Assembly (NCBI RefSeq): GCF_007670255.1
Contig: NZ_SZVS01000009.1
Location: 62,001 to 126,000, forward strand
DNA: 64,000 bases
Origin: Paenarthrobacter nicotinovorans
GTDB taxonomy: Bacteria; Actinomycetota; Actinomycetes; Actinomycetales; Micrococcaceae
Direction of reading: 5' to 3'
Positions 26,023-34,339 of the stretch are shown piece by piece. A model generated the notes under the pieces. The model was not told where the DNA came from and made no database searches. It was given only the letters and a program-made list of their open reading frames with translations. The stretch's first letter is position 1. Each line of letters starts with the position of its first letter. The position numbers were made by a program, and so were the translations under genes.

Positions 26023-27420
26023 ATGCGCATCCCCTCCTTTGGCCGTGTCTGGGCCGCCACGGCAATCGCTGCTGCGATTACTGCTTGCCCAATGGTCGCC
26101 GGCTCTGCAATGGCCGCCCCCGACGTTACGAACACTATTCATATGGGGGGTACTCCAGCGGGAGCTGCCGTTGATCCGGCTACAGGAACGGCGTATGTCA
26201 CCGATTACAGTTCCGGCACGCTTGCTGTGATAAATGGAAGCACGGTTTCCGCCACGATTGCCGTGGGGCGGGACCCTCAAGGTGTGATCGTGGATCCTGT
26301 GACTCACACCGTTTACGTGGCCAATTGGGGTGAAAGCACTGTCTCGGTCATCAAGGGGAGAACGGTCACTGCAACCATTCCCGTAGGCGGTCATCCGCAT
26401 GGCCTGGCTGTGGATCCCGCTTCCCACACCGTGTACGTCGCTAACTCCCAGTCGGGCACGATTTCTGTCATCAACGGAAGCGCGGTTACCGCTACGATTG
26501 CCGTCGGCCATGACACCTGGGATGTCGCTCTGGATCCCACCACCCACACGGTCTATGCGGCGGGTGGGGACGGGAAGTTGTATGTCATTAAGGACAACGC
26601 CGTCACAGATGTCGTCGATGTCAATGGCTATGGACTTGGAGGTGTCGCGGTGGACCAGCACACCCACAAGATCTACGTCACCTCCCCCTCAGCGGGTGGA
26701 CGCTTGTATGTCGTGGAGGGGACCAGCGTCGTAGATTCAATGCAGATAGCTGGCGGGGCGCCGGAGTGGGTAGCCGTTGACCCCACCACGCACTCGGTTT
26801 ACATGACAACGCTATATGCCAATAACCTGTCGATGATCAGCGGACTGGGAGTGAAGTCAGCCATCCGCGTGGGTCAGGCGCCGGTCGGCGTTGGCATAGA
26901 CCCTGTACGACATATTGCCTACGTAGCGAATGGCAGCGACGGCACAATTTCGGTTGTGAGGGATCATGCGAACAAGGACTTCAACAGCGACGCCCACCCC
27001 GACGTCTTGGCCAAAGACGGCAACGGAGCTTTGTGGCTTTATCCCGGAAATGGAAGCGGGGGATGGCTCCAGAGATCGCAGGTCGGGCAGGGTTGGAACG
27101 GCATGAGCGCTGTGGTCAGCGCAGGCGATTTTAACGGTGACGGGCATCCGGATGTTTTGGCCCGTGACGGTGGGGGTGCCTTGTGGCTTTATCCCGGTAA
27201 TGGTTCGGGAGGGTGGCTGCCGAGGGTTTTGGTGGGTCAGGGCTGGAATGTGATGTCTGAGTTGACTGGCCCGGGAGACTTCAGCGGGGACGGGCACGTG
27301 GACGTATTGGCAAAGGATAGCGGCGGAACCTTATGGATGTACCCAGGGAACGGTGCCGGTTCATGGTTGCCGCCTCAGAGGATTGGTTCGGGATGGAACG
27401 TTATGAGTTCGCTTCCCTAA
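26023..27420 (+). CDS. secreted YVTN beta-propeller plus VCBS-repeat protein
   Basis: A 465-residue exported protein from ATG 26023 (the frame is open from 25936, but the signal peptide starts here). Signal sequence about 1-33, cleavage near GSAMA-APD. Residues about 38-320 hold seven YVTN/NHL-type repeats with the recurrent pattern VDPxTHTVYVAN, i.e. a seven-bladed propeller. Residues about 322-465 hold three VCBS/FG-GAP units (DFNGDGHPDVLARDGGG, then ALWLYPGNGSGGW) with Ca-binding DxNxDG loops. The same VCBS unit builds three other proteins in this window. Likely extracellular; partner unknown. TAGGAT 8 nt before the ATG may be the -10. Confidence 0.82.
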   Translation: MRIPSFGRVWAATAIAAAITACPMVAGSAMAAPDVTNTIHMGGTPAGAAVDPATGTAYVTDYSSGTLAVINGSTVSATIAVGRDPQGVIVDPVTHTVYVANWGESTVSVIKGRTVTATIPVGGHPHGLAVDPASHTVYVANSQSGTISVINGSAVTATIAVGHDTWDVALDPTTHTVYAAGGDGKLYVIKDNAVTDVVDVNGYGLGGVAVDQHTHKIYVTSPSAGGRLYVVEGTSVVDSMQIAGGAPEWVAVDPTTHSVYMTTLYANNLSMISGLGVKSAIRVGQAPVGVGIDPVRHIAYVANGSDGTISVVRDHANKDFNSDAHPDVLAKDGNGALWLYPGNGSGGWLQRSQVGQGWNGMSAVVSAGDFNGDGHPDVLARDGGGALWLYPGNGSGGWLPRVLVGQGWNVMSELTGPGDFSGDGHVDVLAKDSGGTLWMYPGNGAGSWLPPQRIGSGWNVMSSLP

Positions 27421-27796
27421 CGAGTTCAGGAGGTTGCAGGCGTAGAACACTCTGGTGCCGATGAGAATTATCAGCTCCATTTGATTCCGATTCATAAAGA
27501 CCGTCGGGAATAGTCGCCTTGCAGAAAGCCGTAGGCGTGTATTCATCAGCATCCGTCAACTTAAAGGAAAGATTTAGGCCACCACCCAGGATCGGATTCG
27601 GATAGAGGCGCATCTCGCAGCGAGCCGAGGCCATAGCCTGTTCCGCCACGACTGGTGAGGCTCAGTCTCCGGCGACACCACGGCCAACAAGCAGCCATGC
27701 GGCACGCTTCCAGCCTCCGCCTTGGGTCTCAAAAGCCTAGTGACCCGTGTTTACAAACCTGTCAATTTGAGTTTCATAACTCGATAGAATGCGCAG
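27421..27796. other. gene-poor stretch, possible decayed DNA
   Basis: About 375 bp with lower GC than its surroundings and no well-supported gene. A leftward frame (27401-27649, 82 codons) is open but overlaps the end of the propeller gene, lacks a ribosome site and resembles nothing I know. It could be a remnant. The segment ends with the start region of the small membrane protein (TAGAAT at 27785-27790). Confidence 0.4.
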
Positions 27797-28045
27797 ATGG
27801 CCAATTCACATACATCGCCGATGACTCGCCAGGACCGCAGACAGAAAGTACTCGCGCTGGCATTCTGTGTGTCCATGGTGGGCCTGCTGGCTTCGATCTT
27901 CCTGACCGGCGGGAACCCGCTTTTCCCCGGGATGTCCAGTCCGCTGCTGGTGCTGTTCTTCTTCCTGGCCGCGGCAGCCAGCGTCATCGGGCTGGCCGTT
28001 ACCAAGGTGAAGCGAACCGCGAAGGAAACCTCAGGCAGGGGTTAG
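27797..28045 (+). CDS. small two-helix membrane protein
   Basis: An 82-residue protein. Basic N-terminus (PMTRQDRRQK), helices at about 18-36 (VLALAFCVSMVGLLASIFL) and 47-68 (SPLLVLFFFLAAAASVIGLAV), basic C-terminus. TAGAAT lies 6 nt before the ATG, the leaderless pattern; no Shine-Dalgarno. It is convergent with the ABC exporter operon. No family recognised. Confidence 0.65.
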   Translation: MANSHTSPMTRQDRRQKVLALAFCVSMVGLLASIFLTGGNPLFPGMSSPLLVLFFFLAAAASVIGLAVTKVKRTAKETSGRG

Positions 28046-28053
28046 GCGGCCCT

Positions 28054-28087
28054 GCATGGCGAAAGCTCCCTTGGGGAAAGGGAGCTT
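28054..28087. terminator. AAGCTCCCTT hairpin element, copy 2
   Basis: AAGCTCCCTT and AAAGGGAGCTT pair around a GGGG loop between the small membrane protein and the convergent permease gene, so it can act as a shared terminator. It carries the same GCATGGCG lead as copy 1 at 25951. Confidence 0.6.
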
Positions 28088-28116
28088 AGGCCGTTGGCAC
28101 TGGTGGTGGTGTGCGG

Positions 28117-28878
28117 CTAAGCGATCTGCCGCTTATAGGCCGCCGTCGCAAAGGCATAAGCGACAACCAGGATCCCCAGGCACCAAGCCAGCGCAACCCA
28201 GATGTCGGTGCCGGCCGGACGCTGGGCAAACAGATCCTGGATGGTGTTCACGATCGACGTCACTGGCTGGTTTTCCGCGAACCAGCGCACAGGTCCCGGC
28301 ATGGTGTCCGTCGGGACGAAAGCGGAGCTGATGAACGGCAGGAAGATCAGCGGGTAGGAGAAGCCGCCCGCGCCATCCACTGACTTCGCCGAAAGCCCGG
28401 CAATGATGGCGATCCACGTCAGTGCCAGGGTGAACAGCGTCAGAATTCCTGCCACGGCCAGCCAGTCCAGCACGTTCGCGGAGGTTCGGAAGCCCATGAG
28501 AAGTGCAACCCCCACGATGATCACCAGCGACAATCCGTTGGCAACCAGTGACGTCAGCACATGCGCCCAAAGCACCGACGAGCGTGCGATCGGCATGGAC
28601 TGGAACCGTTCAAAGATGCCGCTCTGCATGTCCGTAAAAAGCCGTACTGCGGTGTAGGCGATGCCCGATGCAATGGCGATCAGCATGATGCCCGGGAGCA
28701 GGTAGTTGACGTAGTTATCGGTGTCGGTCCTGATGGCGCCACCGAACACGTAGACGAACAGGAGCATCAGGGCAATCGGCGTGATCGCGGTGGTGATGAT
28801 GGTGTCCACGCTCCTGAAGATGTGACGCATGGAGCGGCCCAGCAGGACCGAGGTGTCCGCGAAGAAATGGGTATTCAT
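28117..28878 (-). CDS. ABC-2 type drug exporter permease, DrrB-like
   Basis: Membrane half of a DrrAB-type exporter, 253 residues. About six helices and the ABC2_membrane signature around GIAYTAVRLFTDMQSGIFERFQ, then MPIARSSVLWAHVLTSL (about 68-107). Short cytoplasmic N-terminus. Its ATG overlaps the ATPase stop by 4 bp. It is last in the operon PadR-DUF1048-ATPase-permease. Substrate unknown; related systems export hydrophobic drugs or glycolipids. Confidence 0.88.
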   Translation of the reverse strand: MNTHFFADTSVLLGRSMRHIFRSVDTIITTAITPIALMLLFVYVFGGAIRTDTDNYVNYLLPGIMLIAIASGIAYTAVRLFTDMQSGIFERFQSMPIARSSVLWAHVLTSLVANGLSLVIIVGVALLMGFRTSANVLDWLAVAGILTLFTLALTWIAIIAGLSAKSVDGAGGFSYPLIFLPFISSAFVPTDTMPGPVRWFAENQPVTSIVNTIQDLFAQRPAGTDIWVALAWCLGILVVAYAFATAAYKRQIA

Positions 28879-29657
28879 GACCTGTCCTTTACTGACTCGG
28901 TGCTGCCGTTGGTTCCTACCAGTGCCAGGAAGATGTCCTCCAGGCTCGGCTGCTTTTCCACGTATTCCACCTTGGCCGGCGGCAGGAGCTGCTTGAGCTC
29001 GCCGAGGGTGCCGTTGGCGATGATGCGTCCTTCATGAAGGATGGCTATGCGGTCCGCCAAGTGCTCGGCCTCGTCCAGATACTGGGTGGTGAGCAGCACG
29101 GTGGTGCCCTTGGTGGCGAGGTTCTTGACGATCTGCCACACCTCAATGCGGGCCTCCGGGTCGAGCCCGGTAGTGGGTTCGTCCAGGAAGATCACCTTCG
29201 GGTTGCCGATCAGGCTCATGGCGATGTCCAGGCGCCGCCTCATCCCGCCGGAATACGTCGCCACTTTGCGGGTGCCGGCGTCGCTGAGGCTGAATTGCGC
29301 AAGGAGTTCGTCCGCGATCCCCGCCGGGTTCTTCAGATGGCGCAGTTTGGCCACCAGGATGAGGTTCTCCTTCCCGCTGAGGACCTCATCCACCGCGGCG
29401 AACTGCCCGGTCAGGCTGATGGACTGCCTCACCTGAAGCGATTCGGAGCCGACGTCGAAACCGTCGACGGCGGCCTGACCGCCGTCGGCTGTCAGCAGCG
29501 TCGACAGGATCTTCACCATGGTGGTTTTCCCCGCTCCGTTGGATCCGAGGAGGGCGAAAATGCTGCCTTTCGCAACCTCGAAGTCCACGCCCTTGAGAAC
29601 ATGGAGATCCTTGTAGGACTTTTCGATGCCCTTGACCTGGATTGCCGCAGCAGTCAT
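28875..29657 (-). CDS. ABC exporter ATPase, DrrA-like
   Basis: A 260-residue ATPase. Walker A GSNGAGKTT (about 38-46), Q-loop SLTGQFAAVDE, signature YSGGMRRRL (about 135-143), Walker B VIFLDEPTTGLDPEAR, and switch region LLTTQYLDEAEHLADRI: the pattern of daunorubicin-resistance DrrA proteins. It overlaps DUF1048 upstream and the permease downstream by 4 bp each, so the four genes are tightly coupled. Confidence 0.93.
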   Translation of the reverse strand: MTAAAIQVKGIEKSYKDLHVLKGVDFEVAKGSIFALLGSNGAGKTTMVKILSTLLTADGGQAAVDGFDVGSESLQVRQSISLTGQFAAVDEVLSGKENLILVAKLRHLKNPAGIADELLAQFSLSDAGTRKVATYSGGMRRRLDIAMSLIGNPKVIFLDEPTTGLDPEARIEVWQIVKNLATKGTTVLLTTQYLDEAEHLADRIAILHEGRIIANGTLGELKQLLPPAKVEYVEKQPSLEDIFLALVGTNGSTESVKDRS

Positions 29658-30019
29658 AATTCCGCTTCCTTCGCTTTGTCTATCGCCTTGTTGAGGCGCT
29701 CGCGTTCCTTGTCGATCCAGCGTTTGCCGCCGTAGGCCTGGGCGAAGGTTTCGGCGAATTCGATGGGGTCATCTCCGACGATCGCGCTCACAGGCGTGCC
29801 GTCCACAGCGGCGCGTTCCCAGAGATCGGCCAGGTCCGTGAACATCTGCACCATGGTGTCGCCTTCTGTCACTCCGCCGTAGTACATGAGGTAGCGGTTG
29901 AAGGCGGTGGCTACAGTGAGGTACGGCTCGGGCAGGGCATCCAGCCGCGCTTTTGCTTGCTTGTATTGCTTCTTCTGCTCGAGTGATCCGGTGACCAGTT
30001 CGATCCATTTTGCTGCCAT
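29654..30019 (-). CDS. DUF1048 protein
   Basis: A 121-residue soluble, all-helical-looking protein (MAAKWIELVTGSLEQKKQYK..., then LPEPYLTVATAFNRYLMYYGG). DUF1048 proteins are typically encoded between a PadR regulator and an ABC exporter, exactly as here. Their biochemical role is not known to me; a modulator of the PadR-controlled pump is a guess. It ends with a charged helix IDKERERLNKAIDKAKEAEL. Confidence 0.85.
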   Translation of the reverse strand: MAAKWIELVTGSLEQKKQYKQAKARLDALPEPYLTVATAFNRYLMYYGGVTEGDTMVQMFTDLADLWERAAVDGTPVSAIVGDDPIEFAETFAQAYGGKRWIDKERERLNKAIDKAKEAEL

Positions 30020-30020
30020 G

Positions 30021-30350
30021 TCAGTTTCCTTCCTTGCGGAGCTGTTCCAGTCGTTCGGACAGGAAGCTCCAGGTGTTCCAGAATTCGTTCAGTTCTTTTT
30101 TGCCTTGGGCGTTGAGCGTGTACACCTTGCGGGGCGGGCCCTTTTCGGATGGCCGTTTCTCGACGTCCACCAGCCCCTTTTGTTCGATCCTCACCAGCAG
30201 CGCGTACACGGTGCCTTCGGCGATCTCGGTAAAGCCCTGTTCCCGGAGCAGCGTGGTGATTTCGTATCCGTACGCTGCCTTTCCGGTCAGCAGGGCCAGC
30301 ACGATGCCCTCCAAAGTGCCTTTGAGCATCTCTGTCATTTGTTTGCCCAT
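30021..30350 (-). CDS. PadR-family transcriptional repressor
   Basis: A 109-residue winged-helix protein. TLEGIVLALLTGKAAYGYEI and GFTEIAEGTVYALLVRIEQKGL are the PadR core helices, the wing is RPSEKGPPRKVYTLNAQGKKE, and there is a short C-terminal dimerisation helix (LmrR/PadR-s2 type). A near-perfect AAGGAGGTG site precedes the ATG. First gene of the export operon. Nested palindromes at 30371-30427 just upstream are likely its operators, giving drug-responsive autoregulation. Confidence 0.92.
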   Translation of the reverse strand: MGKQMTEMLKGTLEGIVLALLTGKAAYGYEITTLLREQGFTEIAEGTVYALLVRIEQKGLVDVEKRPSEKGPPRKVYTLNAQGKKELNEFWNTWSFLSERLEQLRKEGN

Positions 30351-30370
30351 CGGACACCTCCTTCACTACT

Positions 30371-30427
30371 CAGTATTGCTAGCTACCACTACATAGTAGA
30401 ACTAGGTACCGGTACCTAGCAATACTG
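30371..30427. promoter_or_regulatory. nested palindromes, PadR operator region
   Basis: Outer arms CAGTATTGCTAG (30371-30382) and CTAGCAATACTG (30416-30427) are exact reverse complements. Inside lie CTAC-ATA-GTAG (30389-30399) and the perfect 18-mer CTAGGTACCGGTACCTAG (30402-30419). This occupies nearly the whole gap between the divergent padR and GNAT genes. Confidence 0.65.
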
Positions 30428-30462
30428 AATACTGAAGAATTTGGCATGCTGGGGTGGTGACT

Positions 30463-30960
30463 ATGGAACCTGCCATCTCGCCCACCTTGCTGACTGCCGC
30501 CGTCGACTCCGGGACCCTCACCCTTCGACGCGCCCGGAAGGGCGACCTGCCCCAGATCCTGGCCTTGCTTGCGGACGACCAGCTGGGTGCCACGCGAGAA
30601 AGTGCCGACGATCTGGCGCCATACGAGCGGGCTTTTGACGCGATCGACGCCGATCCGGCGCACCTTTTGGTGGTGGGCGAACTGGACGGCGGGGTTGTGG
30701 CAACGTTCCAGCTCAGCTATATTCCTGGCCTGTCCCGTCGAGGGTCGTGGCGCGCGCAGATCGAGGCGGTTCGGGTTTCCGGGGCGCTGCGGGGGCAGGG
30801 CGTTGGGGCGCTCATGATCCAGTGGGCCATTGATCAGGCACGCCAGCATGGATGCTCGCTCGTTCAGCTCACCACCGACAAATCCAGGGTCGCTGCCCAT
30901 CGCTTCTATGAGCGGCTCGGTTTTGTCGCGAGCCACGAGGGCATGAAGCTCACCCTCTAA
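30463..30960 (+). CDS. GNAT-family N-acetyltransferase
   Basis: A 165-residue acyl-CoA-dependent acetyltransferase. Beta-strand RRARKGDLPQILALLADD, motif A VRVSGALRGQGVGALMIQWA with the acetyl-CoA loop (R/Q)xxGxG/A, and motif B TTDKSRVAAHRFYERLGF. Upstream GTGs at 30454 and 30457 are alternative starts. Divergent from the PadR exporter operon and sharing its operator region, so co-regulation in a drug-resistance response is possible. Substrate unknown. Confidence 0.87.
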   Translation: MEPAISPTLLTAAVDSGTLTLRRARKGDLPQILALLADDQLGATRESADDLAPYERAFDAIDADPAHLLVVGELDGGVVATFQLSYIPGLSRRGSWRAQIEAVRVSGALRGQGVGALMIQWAIDQARQHGCSLVQLTTDKSRVAAHRFYERLGFVASHEGMKLTL

Positions 30961-30979
30961 CCCGCACCCACCCAACTAA

Positions 30980-31027
30980 GGGACAGCTAACGTCGCTATG
31001 AGGCCCCATTGCGACATCTGCTGTCCC
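30980..31027. repeat. long imperfect palindrome between GNAT and MarR genes
   Basis: Left arm 30980-31000 (GGGACAG ... GTCGCTATG) and right arm 31007-31027 (CATTGCGAC ... CTGTCCC) match at most positions across a 6-nt loop. It resembles a terminator or REP-like element, but its sequence is different from the TTAATGACAAT family. Confidence 0.6.
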
Positions 31028-31048
31028 CTGGATGGGCGGGCTGCGGCT

Positions 31049-31083
31049 TGACTATTAGGGTCCCTAACTATTAGGCTACCTAA
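31049..31083 (+). promoter_or_regulatory. marR promoter with two overlapping operators
   Basis: TTGACT (31049-31054), 17 bp, TAGGCT (31072-31077) is a good promoter. TTAGGG-T-CCCTAA (31055-31067) fills the spacer and TTAGG-CTA-CCTAA (31071-31083) covers the -10 box; their centres are 16 bp apart. The MarR ATG follows at 31086, so the message is essentially leaderless. Confidence 0.7.
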
Positions 31084-31085
31084 GT

Positions 31086-31529
31086 ATGAATGATGGCTTC
31101 AGTCCCCGACTCATCGACCTTGCGCAGGAATTCCGTGAGGCCCTGCGGTTGGGCGTCTACATGTTCCGCCGCCTGGATCCCGAAGGCGACCTCACCGCTG
31201 CGCAACTCAGCCTTCTTTCCATGATTTCCGACGCCGGTCTCCGGGTTGGTGACATCGCCAAGAATCTTGGCATCAAGGTCCCCAGCGCGACTGAGCAGAT
31301 CATCAAACTCGAGCGCGCCGGCCTTGTGACCCGCCAGCCCGATCCCGACGACTCCAGGGCTGTCCAGGTGGCCATCACCCCGGCCGGGCACGCCGCCGTC
31401 GAAGCTGCCGACCAGCGGCGCAACGCCATGGTGGCTGAGTTGCTGCAGGGGCTCAGCCAAGAGGAGATCGACCAGCTGGCCGCGGCGCTTCCCGTCATCA
31501 GCAAAATCAACAGCTCGTTCCAGAACTAA
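31086..31529 (+). CDS. MarR-family repressor
   Basis: A 147-residue winged-helix regulator. LTAAQLSLLSMISDAGLRVGDIAKNLGI and VPSATEQIIKLERAGLVTRQPDPDDSRAVQVAITPAGHAAV form the DNA-binding domain including the conserved D(D)SR wing. It lies 45 bp upstream of an MFS pump on the same strand; a repressor-efflux pair is the usual arrangement. Two palindromes overlapping its promoter indicate autoregulation. Confidence 0.92.
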   Translation: MNDGFSPRLIDLAQEFREALRLGVYMFRRLDPEGDLTAAQLSLLSMISDAGLRVGDIAKNLGIKVPSATEQIIKLERAGLVTRQPDPDDSRAVQVAITPAGHAAVEAADQRRNAMVAELLQGLSQEEIDQLAAALPVISKINSSFQN

Positions 31530-31574
31530 TACCCAGAACCAATACCCAGTCACGCACCGACAAGGAGCAATTGA

Positions 31575-32813
31575 ATGTCACGCCAGTTGGCTGACGCTTC
31601 AGCAAGCGCCGAAACAACCGTCGAAAACACCCTCGAAGCGGAGAAGGCTTCGTTCCTCAAGCAACCCAAGGCAGTCTGGGCAACAGCCCTCGCCGCGGTC
31701 TTTGCCTTCATGGGCATCGGGCTGGTTGACCCGATCCTCCCCGCAATTGCGAAGAACCTCCAGGCGTCCACCAGCGAAGTGTCGTTGCTGTTCACCAGCT
31801 ACTTCCTGGTGACGGCGATAGCGATGTTGATCAGTGGCTTCGTGTCCTCGAGGATCGGCGGGAAGAGGACGCTCCTCATTGGCCTGGCGATCATTGTCGT
31901 ATTCGCGTCCCTGTCCGGTCTCTCCGGGAGCGTCGAACAGCTCGTGGGCTTCCGCGCAGGGTGGGGACTCGGAAACGCGCTGTTCGTTGCAACTGCCCTG
32001 GCCGTGATTGTCGGTGTCGCAAGCGGAGGAACGGGAACCGCGATCATCCTCTATGAGGCTGCCCTCGGCCTTGGCATTTCGCTCGGGCCGCTGCTGGGCG
32101 CCCTCCTTGGCGGGTGGCAGTGGCGTGCACCCTTCTTCGGCACGGCGGTACTGATGGCCATCGCGTTCATTGCCCTGCTGGCGTTGCTCCCCAAGACACC
32201 CGCGCCCGCGAAGAAGTCCCGTCTCCGGGATCCACTTCTGGCCCTTGGCCACAAAGGCCTCCGCACCACGGCCGCCAGCGCGCTGTTCTATAACTATGGC
32301 TTCTTCACGATCCTTGCCTTCACGCCTTTCATCCTTGGCATGGATGCCTACGGCATCGGTGGAGTCTTCTTCGGCTGGGGCGTGGCTGTGGCTGTGTTCT
32401 CGGTGTTCGTTGCACCCGTACTGCAGAAGCGCTTTGGCGCGGTGAACGTCCTGACAGGCACCCTGGCCGTCCTCATGCTCGACTTGATCGGTTTGGGGCT
32501 GGCCGCGGGGCACTCGGTGCCTGCCGTCGTCGTCCTGGTGATCGTGGCAGGTGCCCTGCTGGGCATTAACAACACGGTGTACACGGAGCTGGCCATGGGC
32601 GTCTCAGACTCGCCGCGTCCGGTTGCTTCCGCCGGTTATAACTTTGTCCGTTGGATGGGCGGAGCGCTTGCACCCTTTGCCGCCGCCCAGCTCGGTGAGC
32701 ACTTCGGGCCGCAGGTGCCGTTCTTTGCCGGCGCGGTGGCCATGGTGATCGCCATCCTCATCGTGTTCGGGGGTCGGAAGTTCCTGTCGTCCCACGAACC
32801 GCACCTGGTTTAG
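31575..32813 (+). CDS. MFS efflux transporter controlled by MarR
   Basis: A 412-residue, 12-helix MFS protein. Hydrophilic N-terminus (about 1-35), first helix with FMGIGLVDPILPAIAKNL (the DHA1 motif after TM1), and the loop 2-3 motif GFVSSRIGGKRTLLIG. Later FNYG and NTVYTELAM segments are typical of drug:H+ antiporters. AAGGAGCAATTG precedes the ATG. Probably cotranscribed with marR. Substrate unknown. Confidence 0.88.
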   Translation: MSRQLADASASAETTVENTLEAEKASFLKQPKAVWATALAAVFAFMGIGLVDPILPAIAKNLQASTSEVSLLFTSYFLVTAIAMLISGFVSSRIGGKRTLLIGLAIIVVFASLSGLSGSVEQLVGFRAGWGLGNALFVATALAVIVGVASGGTGTAIILYEAALGLGISLGPLLGALLGGWQWRAPFFGTAVLMAIAFIALLALLPKTPAPAKKSRLRDPLLALGHKGLRTTAASALFYNYGFFTILAFTPFILGMDAYGIGGVFFGWGVAVAVFSVFVAPVLQKRFGAVNVLTGTLAVLMLDLIGLGLAAGHSVPAVVVLVIVAGALLGINNTVYTELAMGVSDSPRPVASAGYNFVRWMGGALAPFAAAQLGEHFGPQVPFFAGAVAMVIAILIVFGGRKFLSSHEPHLV

Positions 32814-32821
32814 CAATCACA

Positions 32822-32869
32822 AACAAAGAAGCCCGGCGGATTAGATCCGCCGGGCTTCTTTGTTTGCTA
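32822..32869. terminator. bidirectional terminator between two MFS genes
   Basis: Perfect approximately 21-bp stem (32823-32843 with 32847-32868; core AAGAAGCCCGGCGGAT) and 3-nt loop, with A/T-rich ends on both sides. It sits between convergent genes nine bases after the first stop. Confidence 0.9.
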
Positions 32870-34339
32870 TTTGCCTTCGTCCGAAGTGACCGGCAGCGGT
32901 GCCACCGGTGCGCCCTTGGGAACAAACAGGGTTTCGGCCTGCTCCAGGGACATACCGTTCGTTTCGGGAACCTTGAACATCACGAAGAAGAACGACGCCG
33001 CCGCGAACGCCGCGTACATGGCGTACGTCAGGGGCAGCGAACCTGCCGCCATGATCGGGAAGCTGAGCGTGATGGTAAAGTTCGCGATCCACTGCGCAGC
33101 AGCGGCCAGGCCGAGCGCGCGGGCGCGGATGCGGGACGGGAAGATCTCACCCAGCAGCACCCATACCAGCGGACCCCATGAGGCGCCAAAACTGATCACG
33201 AACACGTTGGCCGCGACCAAAGCGATCGGTCCCCACGCGCCGGGAAGGGTGATGTCCGCCCCTGATCCTTGAGCCGAGGAGAAGGCCAAGGCCATAACCC
33301 CGAGCGATACTGCCATGCCGATGGAACCAGTGAGCAGGATGGGTCGGCGGCCAATGCGGTCCACCAGCGCGATGGCCACAAGGGTCACCAGAATGTTGGT
33401 GACGGACGTGGCAACCGAGATGGTCAGCGAGTCCTTTTCCTGGAAACCGACAGCCTTCCACAGGGTGGTCGAGTAGTAGAAGATGACGTTGATGCCAACA
33501 AACTGCTGCAGCACCGACAGGATGATGCCGATCCACACCACAGGCAGCAGGCCGAAGCGGTTTCCGCGCAGGGAGCCCTTCTTGGTGGAGAGCTTTTCCT
33601 GCTGGATGGATTCACGGATCTCGCGGATGTGGCGGTCGATGTCGTCGCCAGGGATCAGCCTGGTGAAGATGGTGCGGGCCTGGTCTTCCTTGCCGTTGAG
33701 CACCAGGAAGTGCGGCGACTCGGGCAGGCGGAAAGCGATCCAGCCGTAGACGGCGGCGGGAAGTGCGCAGGCGATGAACATCCACCGCCACGCTTCAATG
33801 CCCAGCCAGAGGGTTTCACCGGCACCGCCGGCCGAGTTTGCCAGGACCGCGTCGGAGAGCAGCGCGGCAAAGATACCCGTGGTGATGGCCAACTGCTGGA
33901 GTGATGCCAAACGCCCGCGGACATGCCTCGGGGAGATTTCCGAGATGTAGGCGGGGGCAATCACGGACGCCAGGCCAATGCCGAGGCCGCCCACCAAACG
34001 CCAGAAGATGAGGTCCCACACGCTGAAGGCCAGGCCGGTTCCGATAGCACTTACCAGGAACAGCAGCGCACCGATCTTCATCGCGGGAATGCGCCCATAA
34101 CGGTCGGCGACTTTGCCGGCCAGGTAGGCACCCACGGCACAACCGAGCAGTGCCACGGCAACGGCGAATCCGGTGAGTGCCTCGCTCATGGCGAACTCGC
34201 TCGCCATGGCATCCACGGCGCCGTTAACCACGGAGGAATCAAAGCCGAAAAGGAAGCCACCCACTGCGCCGGCGACAGCGAGGCCGATCACCTTCCGTGA
34301 AACGTGGGGCGCGCCTGCTTCGGTGCTGGGACTGGACAT
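32867..34339 (-). CDS. MFS sugar porter (SP family)
   Basis: A 490-residue, 12-helix proton-sugar symporter. Signatures: GGFLFGFDSSVVNGAV (TM1), DRYGRIPAM (loop 2-3), YISEISPRHVRGRLASLQQL (family signature 2), PESPHFLVLNG after TM6, QQFVGINVIFYYS in TM7, DRIGRRPIL (loop 8-9), and PETNGMSLEQ near the end. These resemble XylE/GalP/AraE-like carriers; the exact sugar cannot be told. Single gene, convergent with the MarR-controlled pump. Confidence 0.92.
   Translation of the reverse strand: MSSPSTEAGAPHVSRKVIGLAVAGAVGGFLFGFDSSVVNGAVDAMASEFAMSEALTGFAVAVALLGCAVGAYLAGKVADRYGRIPAMKIGALLFLVSAIGTGLAFSVWDLIFWRLVGGLGIGLASVIAPAYISEISPRHVRGRLASLQQLAITTGIFAALLSDAVLANSAGGAGETLWLGIEAWRWMFIACALPAAVYGWIAFRLPESPHFLVLNGKEDQARTIFTRLIPGDDIDRHIREIRESIQQEKLSTKKGSLRGNRFGLLPVVWIGIILSVLQQFVGINVIFYYSTTLWKAVGFQEKDSLTISVATSVTNILVTLVAIALVDRIGRRPILLTGSIGMAVSLGVMALAFSSAQGSGADITLPGAWGPIALVAANVFVISFGASWGPLVWVLLGEIFPSRIRARALGLAAAAQWIANFTITLSFPIMAAGSLPLTYAMYAAFAAASFFFVMFKVPETNGMSLEQAETLFVPKGAPVAPLPVTSDEGK

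Noticed and set aside
27401-27649. 82-codon leftward frame after the propeller gene
   Set aside because: Overlaps a real gene end, no start signals and no recognisable product; kept only as possible decayed DNA.
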